64,000 bases of DNA from CALINB01 sp938045325 (GTDB lineage: Bacteria; Pseudomonadota; Alphaproteobacteria; Rhodospirillales; CALINB01), in NCBI GenBank assembly GCA_038114465.1, contig JAYNQW010000005.1, positions 100,668-164,667 on the forward strand. Reading direction: 5' to 3'. Positions within the stretch are counted from its first letter, which is position 1; every line of letters begins with the position of its first letter. A program made the position numbers and the translations under genes. Positions 8,591 through 17,005 of the stretch are shown here, piece by piece. Under the pieces are notes generated by a model. The model was not told the origin of the DNA and made no database searches. It saw nothing but the letters and a program-made list of their open reading frames with translations.

Positions 8591-10372
8591 TCAGGTTTGA
8601 TCATCCTTTGAAGACACGTCAGCTTTGTTGCCGGTAGCTTCGATAACCGATTGAACGGGCGTGTATTCTTGACGCCTGACCTGATCAATAAGCGCGTCGA
8701 CGGTCGGTCCGGGAAACCCAAGGCCGGCCAATAATTGCCCGGAAAGCTGCAGGCTCGATTCGATGGTTTCGGGGAACACATGATCGGCCCCGATGTCGCT
8801 GAGATTGTCCGAGGCCGCCGAATCCCGAGCCCGGGCATAGATACGGACATCCGGCCAGCGGTGGTGAAAATTCTGCACGGCACGGCTTGCCGCCTGTGGA
8901 TCGTCCAAGGTGAAGACGACGGCGGCGGCCTGTTCGGCGCCGGCCTTAGCGAACATATCGGCCCGGCGGGCATCACCGTAAAAAACCGGCAGCCCTTCTT
9001 GGCGGCAGGCTTTGATACGCTGAGCATCCAAATCAAGGGCCACGAACGGCACTTTTTGGCGCTGTAGCAAGGCTGCCACGGTTTGCCCGACCCGCCCGAA
9101 CCCTGCAATGATCACATGCCCTTCCAAACCGGCCGTTTCCTGTTCGGCGGTTTTGTCTTGCCCCGATGCAGCCGGGCCCAACTGTCCGGCCAATTCCGCA
9201 TCCGACAACAACCCGCCCAAGTATTTCGCGCCGGTTGTCAAAAACGGTGTTATGACCATTGTCAGACTCGTCACAATTAACATGAATTGTCCGGTCGCCG
9301 AGGGCAGAACATCCAAGACGACGGCCAAACTGACAATGACAAGGGCGAATTCACCGGCTTGGCTTAAATAAAGCCCCACCTGAACGGCCAAGGAACGCGT
9401 GAGGCCAAATGTCAGACAAAGCCCCGAAGCCAGTACTGTTTTAATGCCGATGAGACCAGCCACCGAAGCCGCGGTCCAAAAGATTTGATCGGCGACGGCC
9501 GATAGATCAATCGCCATCCCAATCGACAAAAAGAAAACCCCCAGCAATAAACCTTTGAAGGGCTGGATATCGATTTCGACTTGATGGCGGAATTCCGTCT
9601 CGGCGATCAACAAGCCGGCCAAAAACGCTCCCAGGGCCATCGATAGGCCCGATAGGCCGGTCAAAACCGCCGTGCCGATAATCGCAAGCAATGTGAGTGC
9701 AACAAACAATTCGGGGATGCGGGTGCCGGCGACAAGATGAAACAGCGGTCTGAGGATTATCCGGCCCAACACAATAATGGCGGCAATAGCCAGAACCGCC
9801 TTACCGGCGGCAAGACCAAGCGATGGTAATAAAGACGCTCCCGTAGCACTGCCGAAGACGGTCACCAAAACAAGAATGGGGACGACGGCCAGGTCCTGAA
9901 ATAAAAGAACACCGAACACGGTCCGGCCGAGTCGAGAGGTAAATTCGCCGCGTTCACTTAAAAGCTGCATGACCACGGCCGTCGATGACAGCGCCAGGCA
10001 CGCCCCCAAAACAATTGAAGCCTGGACACTATTGCCCCACAACCAGGCGATGATGCCGATCACCAGAGCCGCCGAGGTAACCTGTGCCGAGCCCAGGCCG
10101 AACACCCATCGGCGCATCGTCCACAGCCGCTCAAATGACAGCTCAAGTCCGATTAAGAACAGCAAAAATATGACGCCGAACTCAGCCAGGTCCTTAACGT
10201 GTTGGACATTGTCAATCACGGCAAACCCATACGGACCGATGGCTACGCCAGCCAGCAAGAATCCGAGGACCGGGCTCACCTTAAAGCGGTGGAATATCGG
10301 TACCACGATGGCGGCAACCACCAGGAATACGATGATATCCAATAAATACGGTAGTCCTACGATATGAGACAC
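8591..10372 (-). CDS. Kef-type cation:proton antiporter (CPA2) with C-terminal RCK domain
   Basis: Inner-membrane K+/H+ (or Na+/H+) antiporter, 593 aa. The N-terminal two thirds is a Na_H_Exchanger domain with about twelve hydrophobic helices, starting with PYLLDIIVFLVVAAIVVPIF, and KefB/C-like signatures (GLELSFERLW). After a hydrophilic linker, an RCK/TrkA-N Rossmann domain begins at HVIIAGFGRVGQTVA. No separate TrkA-C domain is evident. The start is GTG at 10372 with AAGGAAG just upstream. E. coli KefB/KefC are about 600-620 aa and glutathione-gated; gating here is unknown, so KefB versus KefC is not assigned. It diverges from chvI across a 175-base region with a 12-base direct repeat. Confidence 0.93.
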   Translation of the reverse strand: MSHIVGLPYLLDIIVFLVVAAIVVPIFHRFKVSPVLGFLLAGVAIGPYGFAVIDNVQHVKDLAEFGVIFLLFLIGLELSFERLWTMRRWVFGLGSAQVTSAALVIGIIAWLWGNSVQASIVLGACLALSSTAVVMQLLSERGEFTSRLGRTVFGVLLFQDLAVVPILVLVTVFGSATGASLLPSLGLAAGKAVLAIAAIIVLGRIILRPLFHLVAGTRIPELFVALTLLAIIGTAVLTGLSGLSMALGAFLAGLLIAETEFRHQVEIDIQPFKGLLLGVFFLSIGMAIDLSAVADQIFWTAASVAGLIGIKTVLASGLCLTFGLTRSLAVQVGLYLSQAGEFALVIVSLAVVLDVLPSATGQFMLIVTSLTMVITPFLTTGAKYLGGLLSDAELAGQLGPAASGQDKTAEQETAGLEGHVIIAGFGRVGQTVAALLQRQKVPFVALDLDAQRIKACRQEGLPVFYGDARRADMFAKAGAEQAAAVVFTLDDPQAASRAVQNFHHRWPDVRIYARARDSAASDNLSDIGADHVFPETIESSLQLSGQLLAGLGFPGPTVDALIDQVRRQEYTPVQSVIEATGNKADVSSKDDQT

Positions 10373-10383
10373 GCGGCTTCCTT

Positions 10384-10483
10384 CTATAATTTTGCGCCTT
10401 ATACGATGCCCTTGTCGCAGATGTGGCGAATGAGCATAGTATATCCGCTTATCCTCACGATATCGAAGCGGCTATAATTTTGC
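10384..10483. repeat. 12-base exact direct repeat in the antiporter-chvI intergenic region
   Basis: CTATAATTTTGC occurs at 10384-10395 and again at 10472-10483, 88 bases apart. Both copies contain TATAAT, a perfect -10 hexamer on the plus strand. The downstream copy (TATAAT 10473-10478) lies about 70 bases before the chvI ATG and has no good -35, as expected for an activator-dependent promoter. Whether the repeat is a duplicated promoter or a regulator site (for example ChvI itself) is inference. Confidence 0.5.
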
Positions 10484-10547
10484 CACAAATGACAGGTTAA
10501 ACTGAAATATCGATAACCGTAACCGGCCAGAGATAGGGAACACGTTC

Positions 10548-11240
10548 ATGGCGCAAACGATTGCTCTCGTCGATGACGACCAAAATATTCTCGCATCCGT
10601 CTCCATGGCTCTCGAGGCCGAAGGATTTAAAGTGGATACCTACATCGACGGCGAAACGGCTTTGGCAGGCCTCGGACGCCAACCCGTCGACCTTGCCATC
10701 CTCGATATTAAAATGCCGCGCATGGACGGCATGGAGTTGCTCGGCCATATTCGTGAAAACAGCACACTGCCGGTTATCTTTCTGACCTCAAAGGACGAAG
10801 AAATCGATGAGATCGCCGGCTTGCGAATTGGTGCCGACGATTACATCAAAAAACCGTTTTCGCAAAAACTGTTGATTGAAAGAATACGCGCCGTGCTGCG
10901 CCGCCGGTCGCAAACGCCGGAATCGGATGCGCCGGAAAATCTTGTTCGCCGCGGCGATTTAACGCTCGATCCCGCCCGTCATGTTTGCGCCTGGAAAGAA
11001 ACAGAAGTCAATTTGACGGTGACCGAATTTTTGCTGCTCCAGGCTTTGGCCACTCATCCGGGCCATGTCAAAAGCCGGGACCAACTGATTGATGCTGCTT
11101 ATGGCGAACACATCTATATCGATGACCGGACCATCGATAGTCACATCAAACGGCTACGAAAGAAATTTAAACAAGCCGACGACGAATTCGCCCACATCGA
11201 AACCCTTTACGGCATCGGCTACCGCTATCGCGGAGACTGA
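10548..11240 (+). CDS. chvI: Response regulator ChvI (OmpR/PhoB class)
   Basis: DNA-binding response regulator of the alphaproteobacterial ChvG-ChvI envelope-stress and acid-response pair (230 aa). The receiver domain (about 1-120) has the acidic pocket VDDD near the N-terminus, the phospho-acceptor Asp53 (LAILDIKMPRMDG) and the conserved Lys in IKKPFSQK. The C-terminal winged helix (about 130-230) ends with DDRTIDSHIKRLRKKF and a YGIGYRY wing. The N-terminus IALVDDDQNILASVSMALEAEG is nearly the ChvI consensus. The stop abuts the TTG start of chvG directly, so the pair is co-translated. Confidence 0.95.
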   Translation: MAQTIALVDDDQNILASVSMALEAEGFKVDTYIDGETALAGLGRQPVDLAILDIKMPRMDGMELLGHIRENSTLPVIFLTSKDEEIDEIAGLRIGADDYIKKPFSQKLLIERIRAVLRRRSQTPESDAPENLVRRGDLTLDPARHVCAWKETEVNLTVTEFLLLQALATHPGHVKSRDQLIDAAYGEHIYIDDRTIDSHIKRLRKKFKQADDEFAHIETLYGIGYRYRGD

Positions 11241-12893
11241 TTGACGTTGGCTTCAACACAACATCAGGCCCACCATCATGCCATGCGCAAACCCAAAGCG
11301 CTTTCACCAATCACCCGGCGTATCCTGGCGATCAATCTGCTGGCGTTGGGCATTCTTGTCGCCGGCCTCCTGTATTTAGGTGAGTACCGCAAAAGCCTGA
11401 TCAAAACCGAATTTGCCGCACTGGAAACGCAAGCCGAAATGTTTGCCGGCGCCTTAGCCGAAGGGGCCGTCACCCGGCGTAACTCATCGCGTCAACAACT
11501 GGTTAAACGCCAAACCAATCAGATCATCCGGCGTCTCGCCCAAACCACCTCGACGCGGGCGCGGCTGTTTGAACCGAAAGGTCAGCTGATCGCGGACTCG
11601 CGATTGTTGCTAGGTCGTATCGCCGTTGAAGTCGAAGCCCTGCCGCCGCCGCGTGACAGCGGGTTTTTAGGGTCACTATTAAATTTATACGACCGCATCG
11701 CAAAATTGATTGTCGGTGAAAACGATATCCCCCTGTTTCAGGAAAAAGCGCTGCAGCACGCCCGCGACTACCCGGAAGTTTTAAAAGCCATGACGGGGGA
11801 AACGACCACGCAAATTCGCCGTGGCAAGGGCCGCATGATTTTAAGCGTGGCCGTACCGGTCCAGCGTTATAAACAAGTCCTCGGTGCGCTGATGCTTTCA
11901 AAAGGTTCCGAAGGGATCGATGCGGTTCTCTTACAGGTACGCCTCGACATCCTCGCCGTGTTTTTCGTCGCCCTTGCGATTACGATCTTGCTGTCGCTGT
12001 ATCTCGCGCGGACCATCGCTCGGCCGATCCTACGGCTGTCCCGGGCCGCCGAGCAAGTCCGGTACGGCCAGCACCGCCAATACACCATTCCCGACTTCAA
12101 AGGCCGCCACGATGAAATCGGCGAGCTGGCCGCTGCTTTGAATGAGATGACTGAAGCGCTGTGGCAACGCCTCGATGCCATCGAGCGCTTTGCCGCCGAT
12201 GTTGCCCATGAAATCAAAAACCCGCTCACGTCATTACGCAGCGCCGTCGAGACGGCATCACAGGTTACCGACCCGGAACAACTTCGCGCCTTATTGGCGA
12301 TCATTCGCGACGATGTTCAGCGGCTCGACCGGTTGATCAGCGATATCTCGGATGCTTCTCGGGTCGATGCGGAAATGTCACGCGGTGAAACCATACCCGT
12401 CGATATCGGCAAAATGCTCGAAACGCTGGCCGATGTGCACCAATCGATGGCAAAGGAACGGAATACAACCATCGAATTGAGCATCGAAAAAGAATTGATG
12501 GTTTTAGGACACGAAAGCCGTCTCGGCCAGGTCTTCAGAAACTTAATGGAAAACGCGATCACCTTCAGCCCGCAACAAGGCCGCATTGTCGTCACGGCGG
12601 CTCAAGAAATACCGGACAAAAAAGCATCATCGTCTTGGGTCCGGGTCACGGTGGAAGATCAAGGCCGCGGGCTGCCGCCCGGCAAGGAAGACTCCATTTT
12701 TAACCGCTTTTATACGGAACGGCCCGAAACCGAAAAATTCGGCATGCATTCCGGTCTCGGCCTCAGTATTTCCAAACAAATTGTCGAAGCCCATAACGGC
12801 ACGATTGTCGCGGAAAATATTAAAACCGCGGAAGGGACAATCATCGGCGCGCGGTTTCTCGTTCATCTGCCGGGCATGGCTTCGCCGTCATGA
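11241..12893 (+). CDS. chvG: Sensor histidine kinase ChvG
   Basis: Inner-membrane sensor kinase partner of ChvI (550 aa). It has TM1 near residues 25-48, a periplasmic sensor loop of about 190 residues, TM2 at LDILAVFFVALAITILL, a HAMP domain, then HisKA with an intact phospho-acceptor His323 (DVAHEIKNPLTSLR). HATPase_c follows with N box NLMENAITF, DQGRGLP and GLGLSISKQIVEAH. The start is taken as TTG at 11241, directly after the chvI stop with GGAG just upstream; an ATG at 11283 is an alternative. In the rhizobial systems the sensor loop is held off by a periplasmic ExoR-like protein; none is seen here. The 3' end overlaps hprK by 4 bases. Confidence 0.94.
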   Translation: MTLASTQHQAHHHAMRKPKALSPITRRILAINLLALGILVAGLLYLGEYRKSLIKTEFAALETQAEMFAGALAEGAVTRRNSSRQQLVKRQTNQIIRRLAQTTSTRARLFEPKGQLIADSRLLLGRIAVEVEALPPPRDSGFLGSLLNLYDRIAKLIVGENDIPLFQEKALQHARDYPEVLKAMTGETTTQIRRGKGRMILSVAVPVQRYKQVLGALMLSKGSEGIDAVLLQVRLDILAVFFVALAITILLSLYLARTIARPILRLSRAAEQVRYGQHRQYTIPDFKGRHDEIGELAAALNEMTEALWQRLDAIERFAADVAHEIKNPLTSLRSAVETASQVTDPEQLRALLAIIRDDVQRLDRLISDISDASRVDAEMSRGETIPVDIGKMLETLADVHQSMAKERNTTIELSIEKELMVLGHESRLGQVFRNLMENAITFSPQQGRIVVTAAQEIPDKKASSSWVRVTVEDQGRGLPPGKEDSIFNRFYTERPETEKFGMHSGLGLSISKQIVEAHNGTIVAENIKTAEGTIIGARFLVHLPGMASPS

Positions 12894-13330
12894 CAGAGAC
12901 GGCACAAATTCATGGAACCTGCATCGCCATTGATGACGCCGCCATCGTACTTCTCGGGCCGCCGGGATGCGGTAAATCCGATCTTGCCTTGCGTTTAATC
13001 GATGCCGGCGCAACCCTCATTGCCGATGACCGCATCGATATTAAGCGCGCAGGCAATAACCTGATCGTATCACCGCCTGTTAACATTGCCGGCTTGATTG
13101 AAGTGCGCGGCATCGGCATCGTTAAAACCGTTCACCGGGAATCCGGCGTCCTGACAACGGCATTTGAATTAGTACCGCCTGAGCACATCGAACGCATGCC
13201 CCAACCTTTACACTGGTCTATGCTGGGGCTCTCAATTCCCAAATTTAAATTGGATCCGTTCGCTTCCTCCGCCGGTGCGAAAATCCGTATCGTGGTCAGA
13301 AACGCGGGCCAGGACTTTACAAGTTCGTGA
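12890..13330 (+). CDS. hprK: Short-form HPr kinase/phosphorylase
   Basis: Phosphorylates HPr on serine and removes it, linking metabolic state to the PTS relay. Only the catalytic half is present (146 aa against about 310 in Firmicutes), which is normal for alphaproteobacteria. The Walker A motif GPPGCGKS spans residues 23-30, followed by LIADDRIDI (catalytic acidic pair) and the C-terminal GLSIPKFKLDPF segment. The start ATG overlaps the chvG stop in an ATGA, so it is translationally coupled to the two-component pair. Its expected target is HPr encoded at 14835, whose Ser51 matches the regulatory serine. Confidence 0.9.
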   Translation: MTETAQIHGTCIAIDDAAIVLLGPPGCGKSDLALRLIDAGATLIADDRIDIKRAGNNLIVSPPVNIAGLIEVRGIGIVKTVHRESGVLTTAFELVPPEHIERMPQPLHWSMLGLSIPKFKLDPFASSAGAKIRIVVRNAGQDFTSS

Positions 13331-13461
13331 ACCGGCACAAAACGATCCCAGCCTTCTTCTGGTTTTTTCAGCAATTCCAAGCCTATCGGGCTCGGCATTG
13401 TGCCCGGGGCTGGTTTCTGTAGAGTACCCGCCAAGAGATATCGGGAGAGCCCAGGAAGATC

Positions 13462-14391
13462 ATGAGCACCACCGCATCGACGCAACCTGCGCCGCCGTCA
13501 GAACAGTCACGGCGGGTTCTGATCGTCACCGGTATGTCCGGCGCGGGCAAATCGACTGCGCTGAAATCGCTGGAAGATATCGGCTATGAAACAGTCGATA
13601 ATATTCCGCTCTCTTTAATGGTCAGTCTCGTCTCCCCCATGCAATCGGAATTACCGTTTCAAGGGGAAGGTGCGCCTTTGGCCATCGGTGTCGATATCCG
13701 CACCCGGGACTTTGATGCCCAGTCGTTTATTAATTATTGGGATGACCTGCTTCATCATACGGATATTTCCGTCACCGTCTTATTTCTCGATTGCGATGAC
13801 GAAGAATTAAACCGCCGTTATACGGAAACCCGGCACCGTCATCCTTTGGCGGCCGACCGCCCGGTCATTGACGGGATTCGCCATGAACGGGAAATAGTGT
13901 CGGATTTACGCCGGCGCGCCGATCAAGTGATCGATACGACACAGCTGACTCCGCGGGAATTAAACAATTTAATAACCGGACATTTCTCGCTGGAAAACCG
14001 CCAACGGCTTTCCGTATTTGTTACCTCTTTTTCCTACCGTCGCGGCATACCACGGGAAGCCGATCTCGTCTTCGATGTCCGGTTTTTGCGAAACCCCCAC
14101 TACGAAACCGAGCTCAAGGAACTAACCGGCCTTGACGTGGCGGTCGGTGCGTATATTCGTGAAGACAATGAATTTAATGAGTTTATTCAAAATTTAACGC
14201 GGTTGTTCGAACAGCTTTTGCCCCGTTATGCCGCGGAGGGAAAAAGCTACCTGACGATCGCTATCGGCTGCACGGGCGGCAAACACCGTTCCGTGTTCGT
14301 TGCCGAACAATTAAAATTATGGTTGTCTGAACATCATCATAAAGCGCAAATCAATCATCGTGACCTTAACAAGACTAAAGATTTAAATTGA
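13462..14391 (+). CDS. rapZ: RNase adapter / nucleotide-binding protein RapZ
   Basis: P-loop protein of the RapZ (YvcJ/YhbJ) family, 309 aa. In E. coli it senses glucosamine-6-phosphate and directs RNase E to the small RNA GlmZ; the target in alphaproteobacteria is not established. Walker A GMSGAGKS is at residues 24-31, followed by EDIGYETVDNIPLSLM. The family C-terminal signature IGCTGGKHRSVFVAEQL is complete. The first 18 residues are a low-conservation tail. AGGAAG lies just before the ATG. A 131-base gap separates it from hprK. Position between hprK and the PTS genes is conserved in alphaproteobacteria. Confidence 0.94.
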   Translation: MSTTASTQPAPPSEQSRRVLIVTGMSGAGKSTALKSLEDIGYETVDNIPLSLMVSLVSPMQSELPFQGEGAPLAIGVDIRTRDFDAQSFINYWDDLLHHTDISVTVLFLDCDDEELNRRYTETRHRHPLAADRPVIDGIRHEREIVSDLRRRADQVIDTTQLTPRELNNLITGHFSLENRQRLSVFVTSFSYRRGIPREADLVFDVRFLRNPHYETELKELTGLDVAVGAYIREDNEFNEFIQNLTRLFEQLLPRYAAEGKSYLTIAIGCTGGKHRSVFVAEQLKLWLSEHHHKAQINHRDLNKTKDLN

Positions 14392-14420
14392 AATTCTGTG
14401 GCAAGGAGCATGTTTAACAA

Positions 14421-14828
14421 ATGATTGGCCTCGTCCTCGTCACGCACGGCCGCCTGGCCGTAGAAATGATTGCCGCCCTTGAACACGTCGTGGGGCAGCA
14501 AGAACACATCAAACCGATTTGCATCGGCGCTGATGACGATATGGAACAGCGCCGCACTGATATTCTAAATAGCGTGAAAGACGTGAACACCGGAGACGGT
14601 GTCGTTGTCTTAACCGACATGTTCGGCGGCACGCCGTCAAACCTGGCTATTTCCATCATGGACAATGCCAATGTCGAGGTCATTGCCGGTGTCAATTTAC
14701 CGATGCTGATCAAGCTTGCGAGCGCACGCCAAGAAAAGTCGCTGGAAGATGCTGTCGCATGTGCACAGGAAGCCGGCCGCAAATACATCAATATTGCTTC
14801 TCAACTTTTAAAAGAAGAAGGGAAGTAG
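14421..14828 (+). CDS. manX: PTS EIIA component, mannose family
   Basis: Cytoplasmic EIIA-Man domain (135 aa) that accepts phosphate from HPr. The predicted phosphorylated residue is His9 in VLVTHGRLA; a second family motif, DMFGGTPSNLA, is present. No EIIB, EIIC or EIID gene follows, so it probably acts in regulation and not sugar import, as proposed for the alphaproteobacterial PTS. AAGGAG lies 12 bases before the ATG, a long spacing. It is 6 bases ahead of ptsH. Confidence 0.93.
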   Translation: MIGLVLVTHGRLAVEMIAALEHVVGQQEHIKPICIGADDDMEQRRTDILNSVKDVNTGDGVVVLTDMFGGTPSNLAISIMDNANVEVIAGVNLPMLIKLASARQEKSLEDAVACAQEAGRKYINIASQLLKEEGK

Positions 14829-14834
14829 AGCACT

Positions 14835-15113
14835 TTGAATAATGAGCCGTTACACCGCCAATCGGTGATGATTCAAAATCAAAGAGGGCTTCACGCCCGT
14901 GCCGCCGCAAAATTTGTCGAGACCGCCAACCAGTTCAATGCCGACATTGCTGTCGGCAAAAGCGGGCAAACCGTTTCAGGGTTTTCGATCATGGGCTTGA
15001 TGATGCTGGCTGCCGGGCCCGGCTCTAAAATTGAAATACAAACCAACGGGCCGGAAGCTGAAGATGCCTTAAACGCGCTCGTTAAATTAGTGGAAGACGA
15101 ATTTCACGAATAA
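14835..15113 (+). CDS. ptsH: Phosphocarrier protein HPr
   Basis: HPr relays phosphate from EI to EIIA (92 aa). Active His20 sits in RGLHARAAAKFV. Ser51 (GFSIMGLMMLAA) is exactly 31 residues further, the same spacing as His15/Ser46 in classical HPr, so it should be an HprK substrate. The start appears to be TTG at 14835, preceded by GGGAAG; no in-frame ATG occurs before residue 12. It is the central carrier of the manX-ptsH-ptsI operon. Confidence 0.94.
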   Translation: MNNEPLHRQSVMIQNQRGLHARAAAKFVETANQFNADIAVGKSGQTVSGFSIMGLMMLAAGPGSKIEIQTNGPEAEDALNALVKLVEDEFHE

Positions 15114-15131
15114 AACAATTCCGGATACATC

Positions 15132-16886
15132 GTGAGCAAAAAAGAATTAAAGTTTGAAGGGTTAAGCGTTTCGCCGGGCATCGGTATCGGCAAAGCGTTC
15201 GTGCGCGAAAGCGGTGCAATCGCCGCGCCCAAGTACAAAATCCGGCACCGGGAAATAAACGAAGAAGTAGAGCGGTTTCACCGTGCAATCTCGCGCACGC
15301 GCCGGCAAATCACACGATTGCGCTCAAAGCTCAAAGGCGCGCCGGCGACGGCGGAAGAAGAAATGGGTTACCTGTTCGATGCTTACGCCCATATGCTGAA
15401 AAACTCCCGCTTGATCCGGGGTGCCGAAAGCCGAATTCAAACGGAACGCATCAATGCCGAAGCGGCCGTTCAAACCGAAATCGAAGAAATCGCCAAAACA
15501 TTTTCCAATATGGAAGATGCCTACATTGCGGCCCGCATTGAAGATATTCGTGATGTTGGCAACCGACTCGTTAAAAACTTATCGCGGGCCCCCGTGCAGC
15601 CCTTCGCGCATGTCCCCAAAGGCAGCATCGTGCTTGCCGATATACTAACACCGGAAGACACCGCTCAGCTCAACCCAAACAAAACCGCGGGTGCAGCGAC
15701 CATGGTCGGCGGCGCCGAGGGCCATACCGCCATTTTACTTCGCGCCCTCGGTCTGCCGGCCGTGCTTGGTGCCGAAGATATGCTGCGCCACGTCCGCACG
15801 AATGACCCTGTCATTGTTGATGGCGACCGGGGACTGGTCATCATTCACCCTACGGCGGAAACCCAAAGCACGTATGAACGCCTGCGCAGCAATCAGATGC
15901 GCAAAAACCGCCAGCTGACCCGGCTGCGCGATCAAAAAGCGAAAACCCGTGACGGTACCGTCGTCGCCCTGCGGGCGAACGTTGAATTACCGATGGAGAT
16001 GGAATTGGTCACACGGGCCGGCGCCGAGGGAATCGGTTTGCTGCGCAGTGAGTTTATGTTCATGAACCGGGCCAAGCTGCCCAGCGAAGATGAACAGTAC
16101 CGTGCCCTACGAGAATTGATCCGGCCCATGAAAGGAAACCCCGTCACGATCCGCACCCTCGATGTGGGCGGAGAGAAAGTGGCATCCCCTAGTGACGGCG
16201 ATCAAATTCCTGTGGACGTCTCGCCGCTCGGTCTTCGGGGAATTCGCTTGTCCCTCGCCCGGCCGGAATTACTGGAAACGCAATTCAGAGCCATCCTTCG
16301 TGCCGGCGTGCACGGCGATATCCGTATTCTGCTGCCCATGGTGACGAACGCATCCGAGGTGCGCCGGGCGCGTGACATCATGGCCCGGGCGGCCCGGCGC
16401 CTAAAACGGCGCGGTGTAAAATTCGCCCGGCCCTTGCCGCCGATCGGGACCATGATCGAAGTGCCGAGTGCAGCTCTGGCTGCCGATTCTCTCACACAGG
16501 TCAGCGATTTTTTGGCGATCGGTTCAAACGACCTCACCATGTACACCTTGGCGATCGACCGCGCCGATGAACATGTCGCCCATCTTTACGACCCCCTTCA
16601 TCCGGCCGTCTTGCGGCTCATACAGTTTTCGGCCGAAGCCGCCTTGCGCGCGCGTATCCCGCTGAGCATGTGCGGCGAGATGGCCGGCGACCCCCGGTTT
16701 ACCGCCCTGCTGCTCGGGCTTGGGTTTCGCGACCTATCCATGACCGCGGCCAACATCCCCCGGGTCAAGCAACGTATTCAGCGCCTCGATCTTGCGGCTG
16801 CCAACCATCGCGCTCGCACGATCATGGATCAAATCGACGCCGGACGCATCGCCGCTTTGATCGATGATTTCAATGCGTTAGCCTGA
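15132..16886 (+). CDS. ptsI: PTS enzyme I
   Basis: PEP-dependent protein kinase that phosphorylates HPr (584 aa). The HPr-binding/phospho-His domain comes first, with the active His198 in GGAEGHTAILL. The PEP-binding barrel follows, with LLRSEFMFM, the GSNDLTMYTLAIDR signature and active Cys514 in MCGEMAGDP. There is no N-terminal GAF domain, so it is the EI form and not the nitrogen-type PtsP. The start is GTG at 15132. With no permease nearby it likely serves a signalling relay that may also feed PtsN (encoded at 56574). Confidence 0.95.
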   Translation: MSKKELKFEGLSVSPGIGIGKAFVRESGAIAAPKYKIRHREINEEVERFHRAISRTRRQITRLRSKLKGAPATAEEEMGYLFDAYAHMLKNSRLIRGAESRIQTERINAEAAVQTEIEEIAKTFSNMEDAYIAARIEDIRDVGNRLVKNLSRAPVQPFAHVPKGSIVLADILTPEDTAQLNPNKTAGAATMVGGAEGHTAILLRALGLPAVLGAEDMLRHVRTNDPVIVDGDRGLVIIHPTAETQSTYERLRSNQMRKNRQLTRLRDQKAKTRDGTVVALRANVELPMEMELVTRAGAEGIGLLRSEFMFMNRAKLPSEDEQYRALRELIRPMKGNPVTIRTLDVGGEKVASPSDGDQIPVDVSPLGLRGIRLSLARPELLETQFRAILRAGVHGDIRILLPMVTNASEVRRARDIMARAARRLKRRGVKFARPLPPIGTMIEVPSAALAADSLTQVSDFLAIGSNDLTMYTLAIDRADEHVAHLYDPLHPAVLRLIQFSAEAALRARIPLSMCGEMAGDPRFTALLLGLGFRDLSMTAANIPRVKQRIQRLDLAAANHRARTIMDQIDAGRIAALIDDFNALA

Positions 16887-17005
16887 TCAGGGTGGAGCTT
16901 TCCTGGTTTGGCCTTGCGGTCGGCGGGGCCGGTCTGTTAAGACCCCATGCAACTCCAACCGACAAATTCATCACATCGAACCGTAGACGAGGAGCAAGAA
17001 GCACG
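16887..17005 (+). promoter_or_regulatory. Possible structured leader of ahcY (unassigned)
   Basis: This 119-base stretch precedes the ahcY ATG. GGTGGAG (16891-16897) can pair with CTCC-A-ACC (16953-16960), closing a domain of about 70 bases. Inside it GGTC (16931-16934) and GACC (16941-16944) form a small hairpin around TGTTAA. The AGGAG ribosome site lies downstream near 16990. No known SAM or SAH riboswitch consensus is recognised; the fold is inferred by eye. Confidence 0.25.

Noticed and set aside
16892..17005. N-terminal extension of AhcY by 38 codons from a GTG
   Set aside because: The extra residues are not conserved and MAAFEDYKVADI at 17006 is the family N-terminus with a ribosome site upstream.
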